Origin: an uncultured Eggerthellaceae bacterium
GTDB lineage: Bacteria; Actinomycetota; Coriobacteriia; Coriobacteriales; Eggerthellaceae
Reading direction: 5' to 3'
Length of the DNA: 8,745 bases
Assembly: GCA_934630485.1 (NCBI GenBank)
Contig: CAKTWD010000071.1
Coordinates: 1 to 8,745, forward strand
Part shown: one piece after another, positions 1-6,888 of the stretch
Position numbering within the stretch: the stretch's first letter is position 1
Layout: each line of letters opens with the position of its first letter
The notes under the pieces: model-generated
The model's input: the letters and a program-made list of their open reading frames with translations, nothing else
Database searches by the model: none
What the model was told of the DNA's origin: nothing
Made by a program: the position numbers and the translations under genes

Positions 1-2
1 TT

Positions 3-1097
3 GATGACGACATGGATGCGCTTCTTGAAGAGATCAGCAGGGAGGCATTCGCATCTGTTGAGGGCTCGGCGGGCGAAACAGACGAAAGGTTGCCAGAAGG
101 TTTTCACCGCGGCCTTCTTGCCGATCCTCAGGTTCGCGACGCTTATGAGCGCAGTCGCGGCTTAGGCAAGCCTCTTCCCATAGAATTCGCTCTCGACCTT
201 ACCACGCTTGGCCTTGCTGGCCGGTTCAAGTTCAATTTGCACGACGAGCTTGCTATCAGAGTCGCCTCGTGCGCGGTTCTTCTTTACGGCCTTGCGCCAC
301 TCCCTTTAGTCTACGATCAGTATCGTACGGTCGATTCGAAGCCTGTTCCATTCGAACGTTTCAGTGAGATCCTTGTTTCGTTTTCGCAGATCGCAGAGTC
401 TACATTCACGTTATGGCATAAAGAGGACGCGGTTTACCTTGTTCATTACACGCTGACGGAATCGTTCGTTTCCCAGCAGGTTGTGAATGCTCACTACCAA
501 AGTGCGCCTAACGGTGAGGCCCGCGAAGATGATGCCGCGTTCGGCGAACAGAAGCCTACGGTTTCCGAAATGCAGTCGGTGGTCGATCGGCAGATCGATG
601 ATCTTGCCAAGCTGCGCGAGACGATGATCATGCAGCACCGTGATTTTGAACCCAAGCCCATCACTGAGCAGATGCTCGCCGTGGGCGGTCCGCTTGGCGC
701 TCTTTGGCATCATCCTTGTGTGCGTGATCTTGAGTCGTTCGTCGATGCTCATGTCCCCGACACCCAGGATGACTACAGCTTCGGAGAGTATGTGACGGAG
801 GACGTCGTGCGTGCTGCCATCGAAATAGGCGATATGTCCGCAATCGATCGCTACATTGAAGATATCGGCATGAAGGGTTGCTCGTTTGACGAGGGGGTTC
901 TTTCCCGTTTGATATCGAACGTGTTCAAGATCGTTCCTTCATGGGAGAACAACGGATGGTCGACGAACGAGCTGATGGAGAAACTGACCGGTCGTCGCAT
1001 CTTCTACGGAGTCGATGGGCGAGAACTGCGTATCGGTCCGAACGATCCCTGTCCGTGCGGTAGCGGTAAGGCTTATAAAGATTGTTGCGGTCGCTAA
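3..1097 (+). CDS. SEC-C motif protein of unknown function (5' end outside window)
   Basis: The reading frame is open from the left edge (Asp-Asp-Asp before the first Met at 12) and that ATG has no visible ribosome binding site. The true start is therefore probably upstream and the gene partial. From Met12 it encodes 361 residues, mostly acidic and soluble, with no signal peptide or membrane segment. The only recognisable part is the extreme C-terminus: a SEC-C motif, CPCGSGKAYKDCC (residues 347-359 from Met12, ligands C347, C349, C358, C359). This is the zinc-binding motif known from the SecA C-terminus and found on many unrelated proteins as a small metal-binding or interaction tail. The rest, about 340 residues, matches no family I recognise. 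A hydrophilic, charged stretch around residues 165-215 may separate two domains. The gene ends 78 nt before a hairpin terminator and faces the convergent symporter gene. The coding call is firm; the function is unknown. Confidence 0.85.
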   Translation, partial: DDDMDALLEEISREAFASVEGSAGETDERLPEGFHRGLLADPQVRDAYERSRGLGKPLPIEFALDLTTLGLAGRFKFNLHDELAIRVASCAVLLYGLAPLPLVYDQYRTVDSKPVPFERFSEILVSFSQIAESTFTLWHKEDAVYLVHYTLTESFVSQQVVNAHYQSAPNGEAREDDAAFGEQKPTVSEMQSVVDRQIDDLAKLRETMIMQHRDFEPKPITEQMLAVGGPLGALWHHPCVRDLESFVDAHVPDTQDDYSFGEYVTEDVVRAAIEIGDMSAIDRYIEDIGMKGCSFDEGVLSRLISNVFKIVPSWENNGWSTNELMEKLTGRRIFYGVDGRELRIGPNDPCPCGSGKAYKDCCGR

Positions 1098-1175
1098 GGT
1101 ATCGGCTCCTTGTTCGAAACCCTGTAAAGCAGATTTACGAGTGGATGACCTGATTGTCGTCAGCTATTCAAAATG

Positions 1176-1213
1176 AAGAATCCCGCCAGCTGGGAAGCCG
1201 ACGGGATTCTTTT
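1176..1213. terminator. Bidirectional intrinsic terminator between convergent genes
   Basis: A perfect 10-bp stem, AAGAATCCCG (1176-1185) with CGGGATTCTT (1202-1211), closes a 16-nt loop. T-rich sequence follows on the + strand (TTTTCGTT) and, beyond a short break, on the - strand (TTCATTTTG). It lies between the stop codons of the SEC-C gene (+) and the symporter gene (-), so it probably ends both transcripts. Confidence 0.8.
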
Positions 1214-1248
1214 CGTTGGTTTAACGCCTTGTTTGCCGCTTGCGTGCG

Positions 1249-2673
1249 TTAGTTCTTCTTTTTGCCATGGGCGAGGGCGACGGCCGAAACCGAGCCACCC
1301 AAAGCGATCAAAGCGATGGCGTTGGGAAGAACCATCAACTGATTGAACATGTCGGCAAGTTCCCAAACCAGATCATTCGAAAGGATGGAGCCCATGAAGA
1401 TGAAGGCCAGAGCGACGATCATGAAGGGAAGGACGCCCTTCTTGCCGAACAGGTAGATGACGTTCAGCTTGGCGAACAGGTTCCAGCTGATGATGGTTGA
1501 GAAAGCGAAGAACAGAAGGCAGATGGCGACGAACGCGTTGCCGAAGGTGGTACCGAAGAACTTGGCGAATGCAGCCTGCGCCAAGTTGGTCTTGTCAAGC
1601 CCAATGGAAGCGGCGACGGCAGCTGGATCAGCGCCGGCGGAAGCGCTGGCGAAGGCCTGGGCGATTGCGCCGTCGTTGCAGTACAGGGCGCTGATGACGA
1701 CCAGTGCGGTCATGGTGACGACGACTATGGTATCCACGAAGACGCCGATCATTGCGACAACACCTTGGTCATGCGGGTCTTTGACGTTGGCCATGGCATG
1801 TGCGTGTGGGGTAGAGCCCATGCCTGCCTCGTTTGAGAACAGACCGCGCTTTGCGCCCTGAGAGAGAGCAGCGATGATACCAAAGGTAACGCCGCCCATG
1901 GATGCCTGAGGATTAAGTGCACAGGCGAAGATGAGCTGGAAGGACGGGATGATGTCGTGTGCGTTCATGATCAGAACGACGAGGCCGCCGACCAGGTACA
2001 CGATGGCCATGAAGGGGACCAGCTTCTCGGTGACGGACGCAATGCGGGATATGCCGCCGATGAAGATGAATGCGCCCACGATGACGATGATCAGGCCGAT
2101 AGCCCACGTGGGAATGCCGAAGGCGGTGTTCATGGTGGAGGCAATGGAGTTGGCCTGAACCATGGAGCCCATGAAGCCAAGCGCCAAGATGATGGCGACA
2201 GCGAAGAAACCGGCCAGGAATTTGCCACCCTTGCCCTTGAATGCAGTGGTGATGTAGTAAACCGGGCCGCCGTGGACGGTGCCATCCTCGTCGATGCGGC
2301 GCGTCTTCTGTGCAAGAACAGCCTCGGCGTAGTTGGTGGCCATGCCAAGCAGGGCAATAAGCCACATCCAGAAGATAGCGCCCGGGCCGCCGATCAGAAT
2401 TGCGCCGCAAGCGCCGACGATGTTGCCGGTTCCGACCTGAGCCGCAATGGCAGTGGCGAGTGCCTGGAACGAGCTCATGCCGCTCGCATGCTTCTTGCCG
2501 TTCATCGAGAAGTTTCCGAAAACGCTCTTCATGCCTTCGCCGAAGCAACGGAACTGAACGGCATGGGTGCGCACCGTGAAGTACAGACCCGTGCCAAGCA
2601 GCAAAATGATCAGAACGTAATTGGAAAGATAAGAATTGATGGTTGAAACAACCGCGAGCAACGCCTCTTGCAT
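1249..2673 (-). CDS. Sodium:alanine/glycine symporter (AGCS family)
   Basis: This is an integral membrane carrier that imports a small neutral amino acid (alanine or glycine) with Na+. The 474-residue product has the usual AGCS length and about ten or eleven hydrophobic segments. Family signatures are present: GTGNIVGACGAILIGGPGA at residues 81-99 followed by FWMW, and AKRGLFSNEAGMGSTPHA at 274-291. The start at 2673 is chosen because AAGGAGG lies 5 nt upstream and the protein then begins like its family (MQEALLAVVSTINSYLSNYV). The frame stays open for 48 more codons upstream, but that stretch lies inside the riboswitch leader. In the last third, where many members have a YYGE-type motif before YLFG, this protein reads SWNLFAKLNVIYLFGKK (396-412), which points to a distinct subgroup. 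The gene is alone, with its own promoter and a glycine riboswitch, so glycine is the best guess for the controlling and perhaps the transported substrate. Confidence 0.93.
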   Translation of the reverse strand: MQEALLAVVSTINSYLSNYVLIILLLGTGLYFTVRTHAVQFRCFGEGMKSVFGNFSMNGKKHASGMSSFQALATAIAAQVGTGNIVGACGAILIGGPGAIFWMWLIALLGMATNYAEAVLAQKTRRIDEDGTVHGGPVYYITTAFKGKGGKFLAGFFAVAIILALGFMGSMVQANSIASTMNTAFGIPTWAIGLIIVIVGAFIFIGGISRIASVTEKLVPFMAIVYLVGGLVVLIMNAHDIIPSFQLIFACALNPQASMGGVTFGIIAALSQGAKRGLFSNEAGMGSTPHAHAMANVKDPHDQGVVAMIGVFVDTIVVVTMTALVVISALYCNDGAIAQAFASASAGADPAAVAASIGLDKTNLAQAAFAKFFGTTFGNAFVAICLLFFAFSTIISWNLFAKLNVIYLFGKKGVLPFMIVALAFIFMGSILSNDLVWELADMFNQLMVLPNAIALIALGGSVSAVALAHGKKKN

Positions 2674-2676
2674 TAT

Positions 2677-2713
2677 GACCTCCTTGCAAAATCGATATTC
2701 ACTGAAGAAGGTC
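2677..2713 (-). promoter_or_regulatory. Shine-Dalgarno-sequestering hairpin of the symporter leader
   Basis: On the - strand GACCTTCTT (2713 to 2705) can pair along its whole length with AAGGAGGTC (2685 to 2677), with one G-U pair and a 19-nt loop. The second arm contains the ribosome binding site of the symporter gene. No U-tract follows any hairpin between aptamer and start codon, so this is the likely expression platform, acting on translation. The anti-SD arm can instead pair over 6 bp (ACCTTC, 2712 to 2707) with GAAGGT (2808 to 2803) in the conserved aptamer core. The pairing is seen in the sequence; its regulatory role is inferred. Confidence 0.6.
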
Positions 2714-2763
2714 GCAAATGATGACGTATGCATGACGAGCATTCGAATAGCCCGTTGCAGTCG

Positions 2764-2835
2764 CTCTGTCCGCTTGCCTGAGAGTTTCGGCTTTCGCCTT
2801 GCACCTTCGGCACTCATTTAAGAGATTCTCCAGAG
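2764..2835 (-). ncRNA. Glycine riboswitch (single aptamer)
   Basis: The - strand carries the hallmark glycine aptamer sequence. P1 is CTCTG (2835 to 2831) with CAGAG (2768 to 2764). GGAGA follows, then the conserved GTGCCGAAGGTGCAAGG block (around 2812-2796), a short GGC/GCC hairpin, and CCGAAACTCTCAGGCAA followed by GGACAGAG. Only one aptamer has the conserved core. The upstream sequence can form a TCCGC/GCGGA hairpin (about 2872-2853) and the downstream sequence a GAGC...GCTC hairpin. Either could be the remnant 'ghost' aptamer helix that flanks singlet glycine riboswitches. It sits 90 nt upstream of an AGCS symporter gene, a standard target of this riboswitch. Glycine binding is expected to change access to the symporter start site. 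Confidence 0.93.
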
Positions 2836-2903
2836 TCTTCTCCGCTTCCGGTCTCCGCCTCGCGTTGCGGATCCTAGGAGCTTCGTAGAAGATGACAAAA
2901 GGC

Positions 2904-2932
2904 ATTATCGCTACGATTTCTCAAGAAGGCAA
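2904..2932 (-). promoter_or_regulatory. Candidate sigma70-type promoter for the symporter leader
   Basis: On the - strand TTGCCT (2932-2927) and GATAAT (2909-2904) are separated by exactly 17 nt. They match the -35 consensus at 4 of 6 positions and the -10 at 5 of 6. Transcription would start near 2897, about 60 nt before the aptamer, giving a leader of about 225 nt. Confidence 0.5.
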
Positions 2933-3043
2933 GAAGAAAATCTGTGAAACGATTCGGAAACAATGTTTCTAGCAATTCAAGTTGCGACTTGAGGATGTCA
3001 TTGATGGTTTCCGATTTTTAGTTTCATTTTCGGCATGACCCGT

Positions 3044-3114
3044 AGGCCGATCTCTGCAGACGGCCTCGTTCCTTAAGGAAAAGCTTGTAAATTAATCGTT
3101 GCGAATGGTTAAAC
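3044..3114 (+). promoter_or_regulatory. Hairpin and weak promoter candidate upstream of icd
   Basis: The gap 2674-3156 holds the symporter leader and promoter on the - strand and the icd upstream region on the + strand. In the latter, AGGCCG (3044-3049) pairs with CGGCCT (3061-3066), and the perfect palindrome TTCCTTAAGGAA occupies 3069-3080. A weak promoter-like pair follows: TTGTAA (3085-3090) and TTAAAC (3109-3114), 18 nt apart. The hairpin lacks a T-tract, so it is not a convincing terminator. No known operator is recognised. Confidence 0.3.
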
Positions 3115-3156
3115 GGGTTTACTCTGTGCTCGAAGAAATCGACGTGGGAGGCTTGC

Positions 3157-4356
3157 ATGGACAAGATTCAAATGAAAACGCCGCTTGTCGAGATGGACGG
3201 CGACGAGATGACCCGCATCATCTGGAAGATCGTGAAAAATGAGCTTATCAAGCCTTTCGTAGACCTGAAGACCGAGTATTACGACCTTGGCCTTGAGAAT
3301 CGTGACCGCACGGACGATCAGGTTACCGTCGATGCTGCTCTTGCCGCGAAGCGTCTTGGGGTTGCGGTGAAGTGCGCCACTATCACGCCGAATGCAGCGC
3401 GCGTTGAAGAGTACAGCCTGAAAAAGATGTGGAAGAGCCCGAATGGCACCATTCGTGCGATTCTGGACGGCACCGTATTCCGTACCCCCATTGTGGTGAA
3501 GGGAATCGAGCCGTGTGTTCGCAATTGGAAAAAACCCATTACACTTGCGCGTCATGCGTATGGCGATGTGTATAAAAACGCTGAAATGCGCATTCCCGGC
3601 CCGGGCAAAGTCGAGCTGGTATACACCGCGGCCGACGGAACCGAAACGCGTGAGCTCGTTCATGAATTCGCTGGTCCGGGTGTGGTTCAAGGCATGCACA
3701 ACCTTGATGACTCTATAACAAGCTTTGCAAATTGCTGTTTCGAGTATGCCCTTCAAACTCACCAGAACGTTTGGTTTGCCACCAAGGACACCATCTCCAA
3801 GAAATACGACCATCGTTTCAAGGATATCTTCGCCGAGATATTCGAGTCGAAATACAAAGAGCGTTTCCAACAAGAGGGTATCGACTACTTCTATACGCTC
3901 ATTGACGATGCCGTAGCCCGTGTGATGAAGGACGAGGGTGGTTTTATCTGGGCCTGCAAGAACTACGACGGTGATGTCATGAGCGACATGGTTTCAAGTG
4001 CCTTCGGAAGCCTTGCCATGATGACGAGTGTTCTGGTCTCCCCGCATGGACAGTTTGAATACGAAGCCGCACATGGAACGGTTCAGCGCCATTATTACCG
4101 CTTCCTCAAGCATGAACCCACGTCGACGAATTCTGTTGCAACCATTTTTGCTTGGAGCGGAGCGCTGCGAAAGCGTGGCGAATTAGACGAACTGCCCGAA
4201 CTTGTTGATTTTGCTAATCGGCTCGAGGCGGCTACGGTTTCTGTTATCGAGTCGGGCCGCATGACGGGGGATCTCGCGCGTATCACGACCATCCCCGACC
4301 CGAAGACTTTGGGAACCCACGCCTTCATCAGCGCTATTGCTGACGAGTTGAAGTAA
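3157..4356 (+). CDS. icd: NADP-dependent isocitrate dehydrogenase, eukaryotic-type
   Basis: It converts isocitrate and NADP+ to 2-oxoglutarate, CO2 and NADPH in the cytoplasm, feeding glutamate synthesis and reductive metabolism. The 399-residue protein aligns from memory almost end to end with the dimeric IDH1-like (type II) family rather than the E. coli Icd type. Substrate residues are present: T77 in KCATITP, SPNGTIR at 94-100 (S94, N96, R100), R109, and R132 and Y139 in ARHAYGDVY, with K210 in ATKDT. Metal ligands lie in LIDD (D250) and NYDGDVMSD (D273, D277). The NADP loop is EAAHGTVQRHYY at 303-314: H306, R311 and H312 are kept, but the usual Thr between Val and Arg is Gln310. The start is supported by GGGAGG 5 nt upstream. 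The gene appears to be a single transcription unit ended by the hairpin at 4397. Intact and very likely functional. Confidence 0.96.
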   Translation: MDKIQMKTPLVEMDGDEMTRIIWKIVKNELIKPFVDLKTEYYDLGLENRDRTDDQVTVDAALAAKRLGVAVKCATITPNAARVEEYSLKKMWKSPNGTIRAILDGTVFRTPIVVKGIEPCVRNWKKPITLARHAYGDVYKNAEMRIPGPGKVELVYTAADGTETRELVHEFAGPGVVQGMHNLDDSITSFANCCFEYALQTHQNVWFATKDTISKKYDHRFKDIFAEIFESKYKERFQQEGIDYFYTLIDDAVARVMKDEGGFIWACKNYDGDVMSDMVSSAFGSLAMMTSVLVSPHGQFEYEAAHGTVQRHYYRFLKHEPTSTNSVATIFAWSGALRKRGELDELPELVDFANRLEAATVSVIESGRMTGDLARITTIPDPKTLGTHAFISAIADELK

Positions 4357-4396
4357 CCTCTGCTCTTACCGCGCTTTTCGAGTCCTTGATCTTTTT

Positions 4397-4433
4397 CAAA
4401 GCACCGCGATGTTGTATCGTGATGCTTTGTTTT
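4397..4433 (+). terminator. Intrinsic terminator after icd
   Basis: CAAAGCA (4397-4403) pairs with TGCTTTG (4423-4429). After one mismatch the stem continues with CGCGAT/ATCGTG-type pairs around a GTTGT loop, and TTTT follows the stem. It begins 41 nt after the icd stop codon and ends about 30 nt before the nagB start. It should separate the two genes, or act as an attenuator if transcription reads through. Confidence 0.8.
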
Positions 4434-4462
4434 GACTGGTCGTTCTTTCGATGGGATTCGAT

Positions 4463-5272
4463 ATGCAAATTTACGTTACCAAAGACTATCAAGAACTGAG
4501 CGAGTTCGCTGCCGATTTCATCATCGGTGAAGTTGAGGAGAAGCCGGGCTGCGTGCTTGGCCTTGCCACTGGCTCTACCCCCGAGGGACTTTACGCTGAA
4601 ATCGCTAATCGTTATGCCGAGGAAGGCATTGATTTCTCGCGTGTTGCCACCTTCAATCTGGACGAGTACCGCGGTCTTGCCGGCGATCACGAGCAGTCGT
4701 ATCGCTATTTCATGAATAAGCATTTGTTCAGCAAGATCAACGTTCGTCCTGAGAACACCCATGTGCCTGATGGCACCAACCCTGACGCCGAGCTTGTTGG
4801 CGAGGCTTACGAAGCAGCCATTACCCTGGCTGGCGGCATCGATCTTCAGCTGTTGGGTCTTGGTCACAACGGTCACATCGGCTTCAACGAGCCCGCCGAC
4901 ACGTTCCCTGCTGCCACCCATGTGGTAGATCTGCAGGAATCCACCATTCAGGCTAACAGCCGTCTGTTCAATAGCATCGATGAGGTTCCGCGTCAGGCCT
5001 ACACCATGGGCATCGGCACCATCATGGGGGCAAAGAAGGTTCTGATGGTTGTATCCGGCGAGGATAAGGCAGACATCGTTCGCAAGGTTTGCTACGGCCC
5101 CGTTACGCCTCAGGTGCCTGCCAGTATTTTGCAGTTCCATCCTGACTGCACCGTTGTCGTTGATGAGGCTGCTTTCTCCAAGTGCGAAGAGTTCGCTGAA
5201 GATGATGGATGTGGCTGCGGTGACGATTGCGATTGCGGTGGCGAGCATCATCATCACCATCATCACGAGTAA
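4463..5272 (+). CDS. nagB: Glucosamine-6-phosphate deaminase with Cys/His-rich tail
   Basis: It converts glucosamine 6-phosphate to fructose 6-phosphate and ammonia, the step that brings amino sugars into glycolysis. The protein is 269 residues from this start. Motifs: LGLATGSTPEGLY at 32-44 (phosphate binding), FNLDEY at 64-69 (catalytic D67-E68) and GLGHNGHIGFNEP at 132-144 (H138, E143). Asn136 stands where E. coli has Asp141, as I recall for Gram-positive NagB. The catalytic domain ends near residue 237. A tail of about 30 residues follows, with C250, C252, C256, C258 and seven His at 262-268 before a final Glu. The tail is absent from the E. coli and Bacillus proteins and looks like a metal-binding appendage. 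An ATG at 4451 in the same frame would add four residues, but it has no ribosome binding site, whereas GGGA lies 6 nt before 4463. The gene sits between two terminators; no other nag gene is in the window. Confidence 0.94.
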   Translation: MQIYVTKDYQELSEFAADFIIGEVEEKPGCVLGLATGSTPEGLYAEIANRYAEEGIDFSRVATFNLDEYRGLAGDHEQSYRYFMNKHLFSKINVRPENTHVPDGTNPDAELVGEAYEAAITLAGGIDLQLLGLGHNGHIGFNEPADTFPAATHVVDLQESTIQANSRLFNSIDEVPRQAYTMGIGTIMGAKKVLMVVSGEDKADIVRKVCYGPVTPQVPASILQFHPDCTVVVDEAAFSKCEEFAEDDGCGCGDDCDCGGEHHHHHHHE

Positions 5273-5308
5273 GATCCACTGTAGTTAAGCGGTGCGCTGT
5301 GCGTGGCG

Positions 5309-5341
5309 AGCGGCTCGGAAATTTTTCCGAGCCGCTTTTTT
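5309..5341 (+). terminator. Strong intrinsic terminator after nagB
   Basis: AGCGGCTCGGA (5309-5319) pairs perfectly with TCCGAGCCGCT (5326-5336) around a 6-nt loop, followed by an unbroken T-run to 5341. It is a textbook rho-independent terminator 36 nt after the nagB stop codon. Confidence 0.93.
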
Positions 5342-5366
5342 ATTCAGAAAATCTGATCTGGGGTTA

Positions 5367-5403
5367 AACTGACTTGAAATATAGGGTCAGCAACTGACGT
5401 GAA
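5367..5403 (+). promoter_or_regulatory. Direct-repeat operator upstream of the MocR gene
   Basis: Two copies of AACTGACNTGAA lie 25 bp apart start to start: AACTGACTTGAA (5367-5378) and AACTGACGTGAA (5392-5403). The second ends 35 nt before the regulator's start codon. An AT-rich stretch (ATATAGG) between them could hold a -10 element, but no good -35 is seen. Paired direct repeats over the promoter are the known binding arrangement of MocR regulators such as GabR. The same element recurs upstream of the next gene. The role as an autoregulatory operator is inferred. Confidence 0.6.
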
Positions 5404-5438
5404 ACTATCGGATTTCCTTTCGTAAAGAGCGAGGGCGT

Positions 5439-6860
5439 ATGGCAGGCTTCGATATCGATCGCCGAAACGGGGCACCTAAATATCGATTCATACATGACAG
5501 GATCCGTGAGGAAATAACGTGCGGAAATCTTGCAGCCGGAACCAAGCTGTCCTCCAAGCGCACATTGGCGGAAGACCTTGACGTCAGCGTGAACACTGTC
5601 GAGCGCGCTTACGGTTTGCTGGTAAGCGAGGGTTATCTTGTAGCACGGCAGGGGAGCGGATTCGTTGTTGGCTCGGGCAAGGTTGACGCCGCCTCGATTG
5701 CCCTTGATGAGCTCGAACCTCAGGTTTCGTCGTCGAATGCAAGCTCTCTTCTTGACCTGCGTGCGAACAAATGCGGGTTGGACTTGTTTCCGTTTGACAC
5801 CTGGGCTCGTTTGATGAGACGAGTGCTATCCGATTCCAATGCAGACTTACTCGAGCGCATGCCTTTTAACGGCTTTCTGCCGTTAAGGAAGGCGATCGCT
5901 GCGTATCTGTTCAAATCGAAGGGCATCAGCGTTGCCCCTTCTCGTATTGTCATTGGGCCAGGTACCGAGTATTTGTATGATCGCTTGCTCCAGCTTCTTG
6001 GTTCGCAGAGCATCATCGCCGTTGAAGATCCCGGGTATCAGAAGTTCGAGAAGACCTCGCGTAATTCCGAGACGCTTTGGGAACATGTCCCTCTTGATGA
6101 AGAGGGCATTCGCCTTGATGTTCTTCGTGCCGGCCGCGCCGACACCGTTTATGTTTCGCCTGCGAACCAGTTTCCCACCGGTGTTGTCATGTCAGAGCGG
6201 CGCCGTCGCGATTTGCTGATCTGGGCCGAAGAGAAGCCGGGGCGTTATATCATCGAGGACGACTACGACAGCGAGATCCGTCATGCGGGTAGGGCACTCA
6301 CCCCGTTGATCAGCCGCGACAAGCTTGGACGGGTCATCTACTTGAACACCTTTTCTAAGACGCTTGTCCCATCCATTCGCATTGCCTATATGATCCTCCC
6401 TACGGCTCTTATGGAGATCTACCGCGAAGAGCTTTCCTTTTATACCTGCAGCGTTTCAAGCTTCGAGCAGATGGCTCTTGCGGCTTTCATATCGGAGGGG
6501 TATTTCGAGCGACATATTGCTCGCTTGCGCAGAACATACGGAAAGCAACGCGAGGATCTTCTTGCAGTTGCGTCTCAATCGCCTCTTGCGAAGATCTCGA
6601 GTATGTTCGGCGGGGAGATGGGAACTCACCTGCTCTTTCACATTCGCACTTCGAAAAGCGACCGTCAGGTGAAGGAAGCCGCGTTGTCGCGAGGGATGCG
6701 TTTGCCGATGCTGTCCGATTACACCGTTCGTTACGACGCGAAATCGGCGCATACGATTGTCGTTAATTTTGCGGCGTTGTCAGGTGCTGACGTTCGTGTG
6801 GGTGTTGGCATACTTGAGGAAGTTTTCGCGGAAGAAATCGCCGCCCATTATGAAAGCTGA
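5439..6860 (+). CDS. MocR-type GntR-family regulator with aminotransferase domain
   Basis: It is a PLP-dependent transcription regulator of 473 residues, the normal MocR length. Residues about 14-76 form a GntR winged helix (KYRFIHDRIREEI, GTKLSSKRTLAEDLDVS, NTVERAYGLLVSEGYLVAR). After a linker, residues about 105-470 form a class I aminotransferase fold. PLP-site residues are visible: N243 in SPANQFPTG, the EDDYDSEIR block at 273-281, and the Schiff-base lysine K307 in NTFSKTLVPSIRIAY. The domain can therefore probably bind PLP and respond to an amino compound or PLP itself, as in GabR or PdxR, rather than act as an enzyme. GAGGG lies 3 nt upstream of the ATG, a close but usable ribosome binding site. 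Repeats shared by its own leader and that of the downstream dehydrogenase suggest that it regulates both. The effector cannot be told from the sequence. Confidence 0.94.
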   Translation: MAGFDIDRRNGAPKYRFIHDRIREEITCGNLAAGTKLSSKRTLAEDLDVSVNTVERAYGLLVSEGYLVARQGSGFVVGSGKVDAASIALDELEPQVSSSNASSLLDLRANKCGLDLFPFDTWARLMRRVLSDSNADLLERMPFNGFLPLRKAIAAYLFKSKGISVAPSRIVIGPGTEYLYDRLLQLLGSQSIIAVEDPGYQKFEKTSRNSETLWEHVPLDEEGIRLDVLRAGRADTVYVSPANQFPTGVVMSERRRRDLLIWAEEKPGRYIIEDDYDSEIRHAGRALTPLISRDKLGRVIYLNTFSKTLVPSIRIAYMILPTALMEIYREELSFYTCSVSSFEQMALAAFISEGYFERHIARLRRTYGKQREDLLAVASQSPLAKISSMFGGEMGTHLLFHIRTSKSDRQVKEAALSRGMRLPMLSDYTVRYDAKSAHTIVVNFAALSGADVRVGVGILEEVFAEEIAAHYES

Positions 6861-6888
6861 TAGGCAATCGGCTTGTTCTGATTGTTTC

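Noticed and set aside
1913..2689. Long alternate-frame ORF (258 codons) inside the symporter gene
   Set aside because: Its product is rich in His and Arg with low-complexity composition, typical of a frame-shifted reading of a membrane-protein gene.
2674..2817. In-frame upstream extension (48 codons) of the symporter gene beginning at an ATG inside the aptamer
   Set aside because: It translates conserved riboswitch sequence, has no family resemblance and no ribosome site, while the ATG at 2673 has a strong one.
2699..2905. Small leftward ORF of 68 codons upstream of the symporter gene
   Set aside because: It covers the riboswitch in another frame and begins only a few nucleotides after the predicted transcription start; no ribosome binding site is evident.
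3069..3080. Palindrome TTCCTTAAGGAA as an operator
   Set aside because: It is a single copy without a recognised regulator or repeat elsewhere in the window; reported only as part of the icd upstream region.
3109..3873. Antisense ORF of 254 codons opposite icd
   Set aside because: It overlaps a gene with every expected catalytic motif, and its product has no recognisable features.
4334..5266. Long antisense ORF (310 codons) opposite nagB
   Set aside because: It is the shadow of a GC-rich real gene; its Met-rich beginning is only the complement of the His codons of the NagB tail.
5246..5266. Seven His codons as a cloning tag or vector contamination
   Set aside because: The codons are mixed, a native acidic and Cys-rich segment precedes them, a Glu and the native stop and terminator follow, and chromosomal genes lie on both sides.
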